DNA of 64,000 nucleotides. Origin: Anaeramoeba flamelloides. Its lineage: Eukaryota; Metamonada; Anaeramoebidae. The stretch spans positions 4,526,001 through 4,590,000 of the forward strand of contig JANTQA010000032.1 in the NCBI GenBank assembly GCA_027625915.1, written 5' to 3'. A program made the translations under genes and the position numbers. Positions 47,109 through 58,027 of this stretch are shown in pieces. Numbering within the stretch: the stretch's first letter is position 1; each line of letters opens with the position of its first letter. The notes under the pieces were generated by a model. The model searched no databases. It was not told the DNA's origin and saw only the letters and a program-made list of their open reading frames with translations.

Positions 47109-48837
47109 TAAAGCTCAAAAAATTAAACCAAATTTAGGGTTGAGAATCCCTAAAATATGAAAAAAGGGTTATCTTCTACCTGGTGTTGTGACTTGTTAAT
47201 TTTGTTTCCCTTTCAATCAATGTTGGACTTGGTTTGGGTTTATAGAGTTGTTCAAAATTGTAAAATTTGACAATTGATTGTTGTTTTTTTTATTTCCCAG
47301 AATTAAAATTTAAGAATGTAAGACTCATAGATTCGAAGGAAAGTTATAATAAGAGGTAATTTGTGTGTTTCCAATTGATATTTTTTCTTTCGGTTTTATT
47401 TGATTTTAGGAGCTTTTAAAAAAAGTCAATTTATTTAGATAAGTGAGTCAGAAGAAATGTGAAATAAAAATTTCGATTGACAACCCAAAATTTAAATTTT
47501 AATCTTAAAATACCTAACGATCTATTAATATTACACTCTCTAATTCACAAGTATAAATTGAAAAAAAATGAATTTATAAATATTTTATCTCTGGGCGAAT
47601 TACTCATCGTTACTAAATCAAAATAATCTGAGAAATTGATTTTTCAAGTTTAGAGCTCTTTATCTCCTCTATTTTAGAAGTTATTCTCAATTTTCGATTT
47701 TTTGTCAAAAAAAAAAAAAAAATTTTGAAATTTTTTTTTTCATTTTTAAAAAAGGCACCTTTTTACACAAAAATAATTTTTTTTTGGTGTTTTAAAGATC
47801 ATCTTACTAGGGTAATTTATGATCAAAAATATGATTTTGGTGAAAAAATTTGAAAAAATTAAGGTTTAAAAAAATTTTTTTTTTGAAAATTTTTTTACTA
47901 CTCTTTAGATTTTCCCATTTTTGATTTACTCAAATACTATATTTATAATATATTTTTAACTACAATAGTTATAAATTTTTTAATTTTGATTTTTTTTTAG
48001 ATTAAAAAAAAAATTTTTTTTTATTTTTTTTTCACTTTTATCCAAGTTATTTATAAAAATACATAAGTTACTGTGAATATTAGTTGATAAAATGAAATAT
48101 AAAAATCTATTTGATATAGACAAAAAATTTTTTTTCAAAAATTTTTTATTTTGATTTTTTTTGTGAATTTTTTAAATTTAAACTTTATGAGGGTTAATGG
48201 TTTCGAAAATATTTAGTATTTAAAATGGGTATTTTTGACTTTTTTCAAAATTGAAAATTTTAAAAAATGTATATAAAAAAATTTTTTCAAAATATTTTTT
48301 AAAGTACTAAAAAATTGGTAACTTTAAAAGAAAAAAATTTTTTTAAACATCTCAAAAAAATTATTTTTATTTTTATTTTAACTGAAAAACAATGTTTAAA
48401 AAAAAATTTTTTTTTAATAGGAAAACTCAAGTAAATTTTCATTTTTTTCTAATTTATCAGAAAAAAATTTCACATTTCCAATATTTTGAAAAAAAAATTA
48501 TTATACCTCATCTTATTTTATCTAAATATTCATTTTTTCAAATTTTTGATAGTTTAATCACTAGAAAAATATAAAAAAAAATGCTAAAAATTCAAAAACA
48601 AATTTTTACTAGAGTTTCCTATTAAAACGAATTTTTTCAAAAAAAAAATTTTTTTATACGTTTTTTTCAATTCAATTTTAAATTTTATTAATTTTTTTAC
48701 GATGAAAAAAAAAAATTTTTTTTATAATCGGAAAAAACTTAGAATTTTTTTTTTCAAAAAAAAAAATATTTTAGAATAATTACTCAATTAAAAATTCAAT
48801 TTCATTATCTTCAAAATTTGATAATTTTAAAATATCC

Positions 48838-48928
48838 AATAATTACTCATTATCTCAGCGGTAGAGCAACGAGATCTCAAAATTTGAAAAGTGTGTAGTC
48901 GGAGTTCGATTCCTGATAAGATCAATTA
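48838..48928 (+). tRNA. tRNA-like fragment or tRNA pseudogene
   Basis: TATCTCAGCGGTAGAGCAAC is a near-consensus A box and D arm, and GAGTTCGATTCCTGA about 50 bases on is a B box and T loop. The acceptor stem does not form with the flanking bases and the T stem has mismatches, so I take it as a degenerate tRNA or a tRNA-derived repeat head. The anticodon cannot be assigned. MITE copy 3 begins six bases after it. Confidence 0.4.
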
Positions 48929-48933
48929 AATTA

Positions 48934-49129
48934 CAGTCAGTTTCACTTTTAAGGCACAAACATTCAACGAAATTTAGGGCACAGAAAAATCTCAAATTAA
49001 GGCACAAAATTCAAATTCTAGTAAAAATAAATTGTAAAAATTAAAATTCCAAATTTTGTGCCTTAATTTGAGATTTTTTTGTGCCTTAATTTTCGTTGAA
49101 AGTTTGTGCCTAAAAAGTGAAACTGACTG
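48934..49129. mobile_element. MITE family 1, copy 3 (196 bp)
   Basis: Ends CAGTCAGTTTCACTTTTAAG and AAAAAGTGAAACTGACTG lie between TA dinucleotides. The arms are about 80 bp with three AAGGCAC-type motifs each and an AAATTCTAGTAAA spacer edge. Confidence 0.92.
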
Positions 49130-49429
49130 TAATAGTTTTTTTTTTTTATTTTTTTTTAAAATTTTTATATATAATTTGATCAATTAAAGTATACATGTTT
49201 GTTACCTGAATTTACCTTTAAATCTTTTCAAAATTTTTTTTTCAAAAATTCAAATCCTCTTAAGGTACCAAAATTTGGATATATACTGGTAAATAAGTAT
49301 TTTTTTCTGTGTGAGGAGTAGAAGATTTTAAATTATTTATATATAGTAAAACCCACAATTAAATTTTTTTTTTTTTTTTTAAAAAAAAAAACTTAAAAAT
49401 CCATTTTAATCTATGGAGGTCACTATATA

Positions 49430-49620
49430 AAAAATATAAAAACAATCTCAATTTTTCATTTTTTGGGGCTCTTATATTTTTCGAGTTATTGCCCAAAATA
49501 GTTGTGAAAAATCACTAGTAAAAAATTTGAATATAAAAATCGATTTTGGGCAATATCTCGAAAACTAGACGTCCTAGAGACTTCTAAACACCAAAAATCG
49601 AAATTTAAGAAAAGTTTAAA
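49430..49620. repeat. Foldback repeat, about 190 bp
   Basis: The arm TTTTTCGAGTTATTGCCCAA then AAT pairs with ATTTTGGGCAATATCTCGAA, and GGGGCTCTTATA pairs loosely with the GACGTCCTAGAGAC side. It is diverged and its ends are not sharply defined. Confidence 0.6.
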
Positions 49621-50246
49621 TTTGTTGAGCAATAAAAAAATTTTTGATCCCGGTTTTATATTTTCTCTTGTGTTCTAATTTCCAAAAAAAAAAAAAAAAA
49701 TTGTGAAAAATGTTGACTTTTTGAACCACTATTAAATCAAATACATACATGAGGAAGATAAGATAATATTCAAATTAATTAGTCAATCCACAGGATAAAT
49801 GATTATCATTTTTTCAAATATCAGGATTGTAAACCTTAAAGAGGAATTTTTTTAGGATACTGATAAAATCGAATTTCTTTTTGGAAATTTTTACTTGATT
49901 TTACTTTTTGAAATTTTTATGCTCAACTTTGAAATAAAGAATTTTATGAAGTCAGGTGTTAAGAAACTCTGTAAAAATAGCTGTTCTTTAAAAAGTCTTT
50001 TTCAGGCAATGTTTAATAAGAAACAGTTCTAAGATTTATAAAAATTGGAGTTTAACTAAAATTTTTTTGAAATTTTATTAGAATTTATCAGTATTGTATA
50101 TTTGAGAACAAGAAATTGATAACTTAAGGTATTCATTTAACTCTTGGAAATGTATTAAGTGGTTGTAGAGTTCATATATAAATGTTTTACTTTTCAGAAT
50201 GTCAACATTACTGTTATTTTCCTATTAATAAATGAAAATTTTTATA

Positions 50247-50442
50247 CAGTCAGTTTCACTTTTAAGACACAAACTTTCTACGAAATTTAAGGCACAAAAA
50301 AATCTCAAATTAAGGCACAAAATTTAAATTCTAGTAAAATAATTTGTGAAAATTAAAATTCCAAAAAATTGTGCTTTAATTTGAGATTTTTTTGTGCCTT
50401 AAATTTCGTTGAAAGTTTGTGCCTTAAAAGTGAAACTGACTG
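50247..50442. mobile_element. MITE family 1, copy 4 (196 bp), nested
   Basis: Ends CAGTCAGTTTCACTTTTAAG and AAAAGTGAAACTGACTG are flanked by TA. The arms are almost perfect, so this may be the youngest copy. It interrupts the decayed repeat 50190-50890. Confidence 0.93.
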
Positions 50443-50527
50443 TATCGTTTTCCAAAATTAATATTAATTATTACTGTTACAATCAACTTACCAGAGTAAA
50501 AATTTTTTCTTAGAGTTCACAATGATA

Positions 50528-50704
50528 CTGGTATTTGAATTCTAAATGGGAAAGAATTTTCACTTCCTTTTCCATATTTTTTTTTTATAAATATAGTTCT
50601 CAAAGAAATTATGTTACAATTTGAGGTTCTCGATCTATATTCTCTTAAAAAAGAGAAATTAAAAATGAAGTGAAAAAAAATCCCATTTATTATTCAAATA
50701 CCAG
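50528..50704. mobile_element. MITE family 3 (177 bp), nested
   Basis: Ends CTGGTATTTGAATTCTAAAT and ATTATTCAAATACCAG lie between TA dinucleotides. Inner arms TTTTCACTTCCTTTTCC and TGAAGTGAAAAAAAATCCCA pair with some slippage. It is also inserted in the decayed repeat. Partial relatives start at about 18008 and 40384 (TGGTATTTGAATT). Confidence 0.8.
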
Positions 50705-51856
50705 TAGTTTCATTAAAAGTCTAAAATATCATTTAAAAATGATTAGTTAAATATTTTAGGGTTTTCAATCAAAGTTATAAACTCCAAAAATATTTTGAAA
50801 ATTGAAATAAAAATTTTCATTTTTTGAATTGGAAAATAATAGTAAATCTGAAAGTTCTTGATTTATATTGAAAAAAATAACTGTAAATGAAAACAAATCC
50901 CATTCATACAATTTTTAATTGTTAAAAGTAGTAAAATTGTTGTATAATTTTTAATATTTAAAATCAAATCCTTTTTTTAAATAACCAATGTTGTTATGAA
51001 CTGGGTAATAAACACAACTAACATTGATAAAAGCGGGGTGTCTCTCGAATACTTGCCTAATTGTTTGATAACCATGAGTAGATTTAACTATTTTAGAAAA
51101 ACAATAAAGTTTTATGGGGGTTTGCTCTGAATTTATATTATCATATGTTCATTCTTTATTTATGATTGATATAATATTGTTTTGAACAACTGTAATTTAA
51201 TGAATTGATATTCTAATAAGTGTATAGTTATATTTATCAAAGTTAGATTTTTAAATAAAAGGAAATTTTTTAAAATAAGAAATTACAAATCAATTTCCCT
51301 AAAACGTAGCAATTAAAAATTATTTCCAGTTTTGTTTTCATGTAAGATTTTTTTTTCAATCCTAATCTCTCCTTTCTAATATGTTATAAAAAAGGAATAA
51401 CTTTAAGAATAATGAATTTTTCTTTTATTTAGTGGGTGTGTACGAGTTAAATTAGGCTATTTTTTATTACTCTTATTAATGGTCTTGATAAAAATTGTCG
51501 AAGAAATGATCTCTTCTTATTTGAATTTTTCTTGAAAGAATAAAATATCTTATTTCAAAAATGAAAAGAATTCTTTTGATATTTGTTAAAGGAAGATCGT
51601 TTAAAGAAGATTTCTTTTATTGTATTGTAAATAAAATACAAACGATAAACAAAAAAGATAATTTTCATTAATTACGTAATTTAATTTCGATCAGAAAAAC
51701 ATCCAGAAATTTTTTTTTAAAGTAACAAGCAGACAGTAAATTATTGATCTACATTTTTTGTTTTAGTGCTGAGTAATTTCTTGACAACAAATTAGAATCA
51801 TTTTTCGTAAAGTTTTAAAATTATTTTTTTGATTTCAATATCCTTTTCAAAAATAA

Positions 51857-52768
51857 ATGAACCAATTTGTTGAAGAGTCCATCAGTTCTGAAGAAGAAGA
51901 AAATTTACAAGAAGAAATTCAATTCGAAAATGAATCTTCTGGAAATGAAGAAATCGAGGAATTTACAGAGATTAACAAACAAAAACTTGAAAACAAAAAG
52001 ATCCAATACCTTAAAGTGAACGTACCAATCCATAGAATCAAATCATTAAAAGAAAATTGGGATAAAATCTATACCCCAATTGTCGAACAGAATTTATTAC
52101 AGATTCGATACAATACTTCAAAACGCGATGTTGAAATAAGAACTTCAAACTATACAAAAGATATTAATGCTCTTCAAAGATCCGCAGATTTTGTTCACGC
52201 TTTTTGTCTTGGCTTTGAAATTGAAGTAAGATCCCTTTTTTCTTTTTCTTTTTCTTTTTTTTTTTTTATTACTCTTTCACTTTCTTTTTGTTTTTTTTAT
52301 TTTTTGAATCGATCTCCATGGACTACGTACCGACAAATTTTACAGTCCTAAGAAATAAGACCCCCAATTCAAAATCCAATTAACCACATTAAATCCCAAT
52401 TACTGATATTTCTTTCACATCTTTACGTAATACTTTTTTATCATTAGGATGCAATTGCAATTCTACGTTTGGACAATCTGTTTGTAGACTCTTTTAATAT
52501 TTTAGAAGTCAAATTTAGTTTAAAAGGCGACAACTTGTCTCGAGCAATCGGTAGAATTGTCGGTCAAGGAGGTAAAACAAAATATGCAATTGAAAATGCA
52601 ACAAAAACTAGAATCGTCATGGCAGGTAAAATGGTTCACATCCTTGGAACATTTAATAGCGTCAAATATGCCCGAGATGCTGTTTGTGATCTTGTTCTTG
52701 GTACTCCTCCAGGAAAGGTTTATAATAAACTTCGTGTTATTTCCTCTCGTTTGAGCGAGAGATTTTAA
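51857..52768 (+). CDS. PNO1: PNO1/Dim2 KH-domain ribosome assembly factor
   Basis: PNO1 binds the 3' end of 18S rRNA in pre-40S particles and works with NOB1 and the dimethyltransferase DIM1. The exons are 51857-52225 and 52448-52768, joined in phase 0 across a 222-bp intron, giving 229 residues (human 252). An acidic N-terminus ([15 protein letters not shown]) is followed by [20 protein letters not shown] then LQIRYN, matching human TPLKENWMKIFTPIVEHLGL, then LQIRFN. The KH core is [20 protein letters not shown] then K, with the GxxG loop GQGG, and the end is SSRLSERF (human SRSADRF). The conserved [16 protein letters not shown] segment starts exactly at the second exon, which confirms the splice. 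The identification is firm. Confidence 0.96.
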
Positions 52769-53689
52769 AAGATATGAACTTGTAAATCCAAGTTTTAATT
52801 TCATTATTAAAATAATTATTTAGAAATTTGTTCAATTTTGATTCACTTTATTTCATTTTTTGAGACACCACTTTCCTTTTTGGTAAAGCTTTAATCGAAA
52901 AAGCTTTCTAATATCTTTTTACGGTTTTCGATCAACTTTTTTTTTTTTTTTTTTTTTGTTATTACGAGCTCTATTAAGATAAAGATCAAAACAATTGGGA
53001 TAAAAAATCTCAATTTAATATATTCCAAAGGAGAAGATGTATAGTGTTAAATAATGACTTAAAATGGAGTTTTTTCGAATCTTAAATTGTTCCAAGAAGT
53101 AAAAATTAAATATATTGTTCTTAATATTTTTTGAGGTAAAACTTGGCCTTTAATTAAAAAATTAAATTAATAACTCTTTACTAAAATGAAATTTGAAAAT
53201 GATTAGTAAACATGAATTAAAAATATTTAATATATTTTGTTTTTTATTTGATATTGTTTCCCTACCATTTTAGTTTGTGTATATTCTATCTTTTAAAAGC
53301 ATGGAACATTTTATCTTTAACAAATTGGAGACAGTTATTTTAAAAAAGTCAGTAGTTTTTTTTAGATTGCCAGAATTAAAACTCTTTATAGAGTTTGTAT
53401 ATTTTAATAAAGTGAGGAATCGATTTTAAATAAGATTTTTTTTCCTTTCCAATCTACCCCACAAGTTTAAAGAATTAGCTACATCACTTTATTAAAATAG
53501 AAAACTGGATAAAAGTTTTAAAAAGGTGAGAACTTTTTTAAATAGGTATATAAGAATTGAATTTTCAATTTCTTAAAAGACAATTTTAAAATATACAACC
53601 AATTGTTTTATGTTATAAAATACACCGGGGGGTTGGAAGGGACATAAAAAAATAAAAAATAAATTTAGGAAATTTTCTTTTAATTTCTA

Positions 53690-54060
53690 GAAGTAAAAAA
53701 CCAAAAATATGTTTTTCCAAAATTTAAAAGAATTGAGAAAAATACCAGATTTCACCTAATTCTTTAAAATTAAAAAAAATAAAAACGGAAGTGATGTAGA
53801 GTGCCATCAAGTTCCTAGGTTTTCCAGAATTCTAAACAATGTAGTTAAATCAAAGCTTTTATTCAATTCATTTAAATTCTGGAAAACCTAACGGCGTTTT
53901 TTTTTCTTAATTATTGAAATGAAAAAAAAATTTCTTAAATTTACTTATCATTCTAAAAAGTTGAAAAAAAAAAATCCAGTGTAGCTTTTCTTGAGATTTT
54001 CTGTTTTATTTGTTAAGTGTTCTAGTTTTTTTTTTGAGATTTTTTATTTTATTGGTTAAG
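53690..54060. repeat. Composite hairpin repeat cluster 6
   Basis: Hairpin modules lie at about 53711-53770 and 53818-53892 (GTTTTCCAGAATTCTAAACA against TCATTTAAATTCTGGAAAAC), with a tail module GTAGAGTGCC at 53798 and CCTAACGG at the right. It directly precedes the 565-bp repeat, the same order as in the AFG2 intron. Confidence 0.65.
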
Positions 54061-54065
54061 TGTTC

Positions 54066-54429
54066 TAAACTCTTTTTCAAAAATTGTGACTCACCTGAAA
54101 TAATAAATTGAAAAAAAAACAATTATCCTTTAGTATTCAAGAGCAATTAATAACTAAATATGATTTGTAATTCTCTTTAAAGTTATTCTAAATCTATAAA
54201 AGCCTGATATATTAAAAATTAAAAAAAATAAAACCAAAAACTAAAAAAAAGTTAGTCAAAATTTTTGAAATGAGCATTACCGATTTTTTATTACTGAACT
54301 TTCACTGAAAATAAGTTGAACAACAAGATTTTTTATGAATAATTAAATCCATTTTCAAAGACATTACATAGTCTCAATTTTCTTAGTGATTATTTTTCTT
54401 TTCAAAAATCTCTTTTTTTTTCCACTATA

Positions 54430-54467
<38 letters not shown>

Positions 54468-54645
54468 AAGAAAAACAATAGAAAAACAAAAAATTGAAAA
54501 AGCAAAAGAAAAATTTGCAAAATTAGAAAAAATGATTCTTATCCAAAAATTTGAAAATATTTTTTGTAAAGAATACTGGAATCAACCCTCAAAACAACTC
54601 CCATTAACATTATTAAGTGAGTCAACATTTATGAAAAATAGTTTA
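54066..54645 (+). repeat. 565-bp repeat, second close copy
   Basis: It begins TAAACTCTTTTTCAAAAATT then GTGACTCACCTGAAATAATA and ends TTATGAAAAATAGTTTA. The main differences from 11441-12005 lie in the length of an A-tract. A hairpin-type palindrome begins at once after the end. Confidence 0.8.
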
Positions 54646-55089
54646 GTTTTTTTTTTACTTTAGAAATAAACCTAACGAAAATCTATTGATTTTCCAAATA
54701 AATAGAAAACCCAGGAAAAGCCAACAATTTTTTTTTTTAATTTAGGAAATAAAATAAAAATTAAATAAATTTTCTATTTATTTCTGAAATTAAAAAAAAA
54801 CCAACTGTTAGAAGAAGAAATTAATTTCTTCCCCTTAAAATAAATTATAAAACAATACAAACTTGATTTTATATTACAATATACAATTACAACCTAGCCA
54901 AACCAACTGTGAAATCTATGATAAAGGGAAAATTCATTTTCTATCTCACACTTTACTTGTGATGGTTGGATTATATGGTTATATGATAGCCTATTACAAA
55001 TACTGGAATTTATAATACAGTGATCAAAATAATGTGCACTAAACAACTATAATCCGCGTTTCAAAATATTACCCATTCTTTTTTTCGTA

Positions 55090-55450
55090 TCATTCCAATG
55101 GAACACCCAAGTAATGGCTCAATAGTATACCTAAGTTCAAAATCGATTTTGATAGTAAATTCCTTGATGTTTGGGGTAAAATTTTAATTTTTATGGCATG
55201 AAATTTGTTGAAAATTTTTCTTTATTTTTCTCAATTTTAATGATAATTTATTAATTTTTTGATTTTTTGATGATAAAAATTTTCATCAAAAATTAACTAT
55301 ATTTTTTGTGATAAATTTTGCAATTTGATCCTTCATTTTTACAATTTCTTTTTTAAATAATAGAACTTTAAGAAATAAATACCATATCTAATTATGGCTT
55401 ATTGACCAGTTTCTTTGATTGGTTAATAATATAATCTTCTAAAAAAAAAA
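55090..55450 (+). repeat. Dispersed repeat shared with 40780-41160, copy 2
   Basis: Landmarks are CAATAGTATACCTAAGTTCA, TGATCCTTCATTTTTACAAT and AATAGAACTTTAAGAAATAA followed by TTATTGACCAGTTTCTT. No reading frame is present. Confidence 0.55.
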
Positions 55451-55737
55451 AAAAAAAACACATGCTTTTTGATCTTGAAATATTGATTAAACTTTTAATC
55501 ACACATTATTTTGACAACAGCAGATTTAAAGTTTTTAAAAAAAAAATTAAAATTTGAATATTTCAGATTGACCATATTAATGATCGACAATTTATTAAAA
55601 AATTTTTAGATTTTTTTCAGGATCCTCAATTTCTAAACACCTAAAAATCAAAAGGCAGGACCATTTTAAAGAAATTACTAAATTGGATCTCCATTCTTTG
55701 GAATCTTTGTTTTGGTTTTTTGCATTTGTTTCATAAA

Positions 55738-56120
55738 CAACAAGATTTTTTTCTCAGTTTGAATCACATAAGAATTTTTAAAAAAAAATTTTGCCAAACC
55801 ATAAAATGTATATGATAGCGTTTAACCAAAGATTTTTTTTTTTGTGTTTAACAGAGACAAAAAAGTCAATTTCTATGTCTGTCAAATTTCACGGTAGGGT
55901 TGGAACGGCTGTATGAATTTGTTTTGATAAAAATAAGGTTTTTTTCTCATGTATAAACTGAGAAATTTTATTAAAAAAACTATTTAAAACCATAAAATTA
56001 TGTAATAGTGTATAGTCGATGATTTTTTTTTTTGGGTTTTGAACAAACACAGAAAATTCATTTTCTAAATCTGATAATTTTCATGGGAGGTTTGGAATGG
56101 CGATAATATTTTGTTTTAAA
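55738..56120 (+). repeat. Two-unit tandem repeat of about 190 bp
   Basis: Unit 1 (about 55738-55930) and unit 2 (about 55931-56120) share in order GTTTTTTTCTCA, AAACCATAAAAT.TAT..AATAG, a T-run, GAACA/CAGAGACAAA, TTTCTA..TCTG.(T/A)AA, TTTCA.GG.(A/G)GG.TTGGAA.GGC and TTTTGTTTTGATAAA or TTTTGTTTTAAACAA. The units are clearly diverged. No coding sense is conserved. Confidence 0.7.
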
Positions 56121-56874
56121 CAAGAAACTTAGACACTACAAAAACAAACAATTTCTTCTTATTATCCCAAGGAATAGTAATTGAATTTGGATAAAGTACT
56201 TTGAAGAAAAGAAAAAATTTTTATGAGCCAAAAACCGAATAATTTTAAGATTTGTCAGTGCTTCACAAACTGCAAGAGGAGTCTCTCGAACCAATTGTCC
56301 ATTTCCAAAAAAAAACGACATTTTTTGTTTGGTGATTACATAAATAATCGTACAACCCTTATATTACTTTGTGAACTTTTTGTTATTTTCCTACCGAAAA
56401 TATCTGAATTTTTAGATTAAGATATTCTGGATTATTTTTTCAAATTTCAAAGAAGTTATTTAAGTTTTTTTCAATCCCAAAAAAGGTAAAAAAACTAATT
56501 AACAAAAGATAACCTTTTGAAAATTCAATTTTGATCTTGTAAAGTTGTCTCAAAAGAAAAATATTTGTTAATTTCTTTAACAACCCTAAACTCTTTTTAT
56601 GAAAACCAAAAAGTGGAAAGTTGTTTAATTTACATGTTTTTAAAAGTTTTAATTGGTTAAACTTTTCATTTTGAAAGTTATTGAATTTTGATCTTGTAAT
56701 TTCTTTTATAATTTGGAATTCGATGAAAAAAAAAATCCGTGGTGTCATGTTAACAAAAGTTACCAGACTTTTTATGATGAAAATAAGTTTTGTAAATCAT
56801 TTTTTGTGAATCTCAGTTTTCTTTTACCATCTTTTTTTCTTTATTCTTTTTTTTTTTTCTATTCTTTTCTTTTG

Positions 56875-56908
<34 letters not shown>

Positions 56909-56963
56909 ATTTTATTTTTTGTCCTGTTGGAAAACAACAATTTATTAAAACACGTAAACTAAA

Positions 56964-58027
56964 ATGTCATATAAAAACGATAACGATAACTGTAAACTTT
57001 TTGTTGGAAACCTTCCAAGAAATTTAAATTATGAAGAACTTCGTGAACTGTTTTCACAAGTTGGTGATGTGTAAGTTTTGTTGATCTTTAATCTTTTTTT
57101 TTTTTTTTTTTTGATCTTTTTTTAAAAAAAGGGTTTGGTTGCTGGAAAGAAACTTTCTAAAAGCGAATATAATGAATTTTTAAAAAGTAGATCCAAAACA
57201 ATTGAGGTATTTCATTTATTCAATATCATTAATCGATTGGATACCTTTTGAAAAACTACTTTTTTTTGAAAAGAACAAAATTTTTTCTTTTATTTATTTA
57301 ACATTTGTGATCAAATTTTCTCCCAAAAAAAGAATTTTCAAAAACCCTTCTTCTTAAATTAGTTCGATTAAATAACATAAAAACTCAAGGAAAATTTTTA
57401 TTTTTATTTTTATATGTTTTTTCATCCAAAATTATTCTTCACAAAATTTTTTACAGGAAATTTGCTAAAGTATTAAATCGGGAAAATATCAAAATACCAT
57501 ATGGATTTGTTATTATGTCATCTGAAAACGATGCCAAAAGGGCACGAGACACACTTGATGGGTATGAATTGGATGGAAGAATTATCAATGTCGAAATTTC
57601 GACAAACAAAAACAAGCAAGGACAAAACCAGCGCAGAGTACGAAAGTATCAACAAGACAAGCAATTGTCGGATCGTGTAATGTTTGTGTGCAATCTCCCA
57701 TTTACCCTTACAGAAGATGACCTTATTGATCTTTTTGCTGATTTCAAATGCGAAAACGCAAAGTTAGTTTTTAAAGATGGGCAGTCAAAAGGGTTTGGTT
57801 TCATTCGCTTCCCAACAGAGGAGCTTCTTCAGGAAGCAATCACGATGATGAACAACCATAAAATTGGTGAACGATACATTAAAGTTCGGAAGGCATTCAA
57901 GGACGATGACCTGAAGGTCGAAAAAAAGCTTGTTCAACAAAACCAAACACAAGGCGGGCAAGAAAATCAAGAAAATCAAGAACAAAATAGTGTTTTTCAG
58001 AAACAGAATGAAGAAAACCAAAATTAA
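56964..58027 (+). CDS. Two-RRM RNA-binding protein
   Basis: The exons are 56964-57070 and 57457-58027, joined in phase 2 across a 386-bp intron, giving 225 residues. RRM1 has RNP2 KLFVGNLP (residues 11-18) and RNP1 PYGFVIMS (about 50-57); the intron splits it after GDV and the join restores the beta strand VKFAKVL. RRM2 has RNP2 VMFVCNLP (about 110-117) and RNP1 KGFGFIRF (about 147-154). A basic linker (RRVRKYQQ) lies between, and the tail is Gln/Asn-rich. The layout fits SR-type or hnRNP-like splicing and mRNA proteins, but there is no RS tail and I cannot name an orthologue. The ATG is preceded by AAA and a short A-rich leader. Confidence 0.92.

Larger units (their letters stand above)
50190..50890 (+). 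repeat. Decayed repeat, copy 2, carrying two nested MITEs
   Basis: Apart from the two insertions it aligns with 19690-20090: ACTGTTATTTTCC, AAATGAAAATT, GTTACAATCAACTTACCAGA then GTAAAAATTTT, GTCTAAAATATCATTT and GAATTGGAAAATAATAGTA. The other copy shows the corresponding uninterrupted sites. It is coding-like in the other copy, of unknown family, and broken. Confidence 0.6.
45989..51856. other. 5.9-kb gene-free region rich in MITEs
   Basis: This stretch holds three copies of MITE family 1 (46910, 48934, 50247), one of MITE family 3 (50528), a tRNA-like fragment (about 48838), a foldback (49430-49620) and a decayed repeat (50190-50890). Between 47.7 and 49.4 kb the sequence is almost only A and T runs. 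From 50.9 to 51.85 kb I see nothing definite. Confidence 0.65.
52769..56963. other. Spacer between PNO1 and the RRM gene
   Basis: It contains a hairpin cluster (53690-54060), the second copy of the 565-bp repeat (54066-54645), further hairpin-type palindromes to about 54840, a dispersed repeat (55090-55450) and a two-unit tandem repeat (55738-56120). From 56.86 to 56.91 kb a (TTTTC)n pyrimidine tract lies about 55 bases before the RRM ATG and may belong to its promoter or leader. No exon is seen. Confidence 0.6.
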
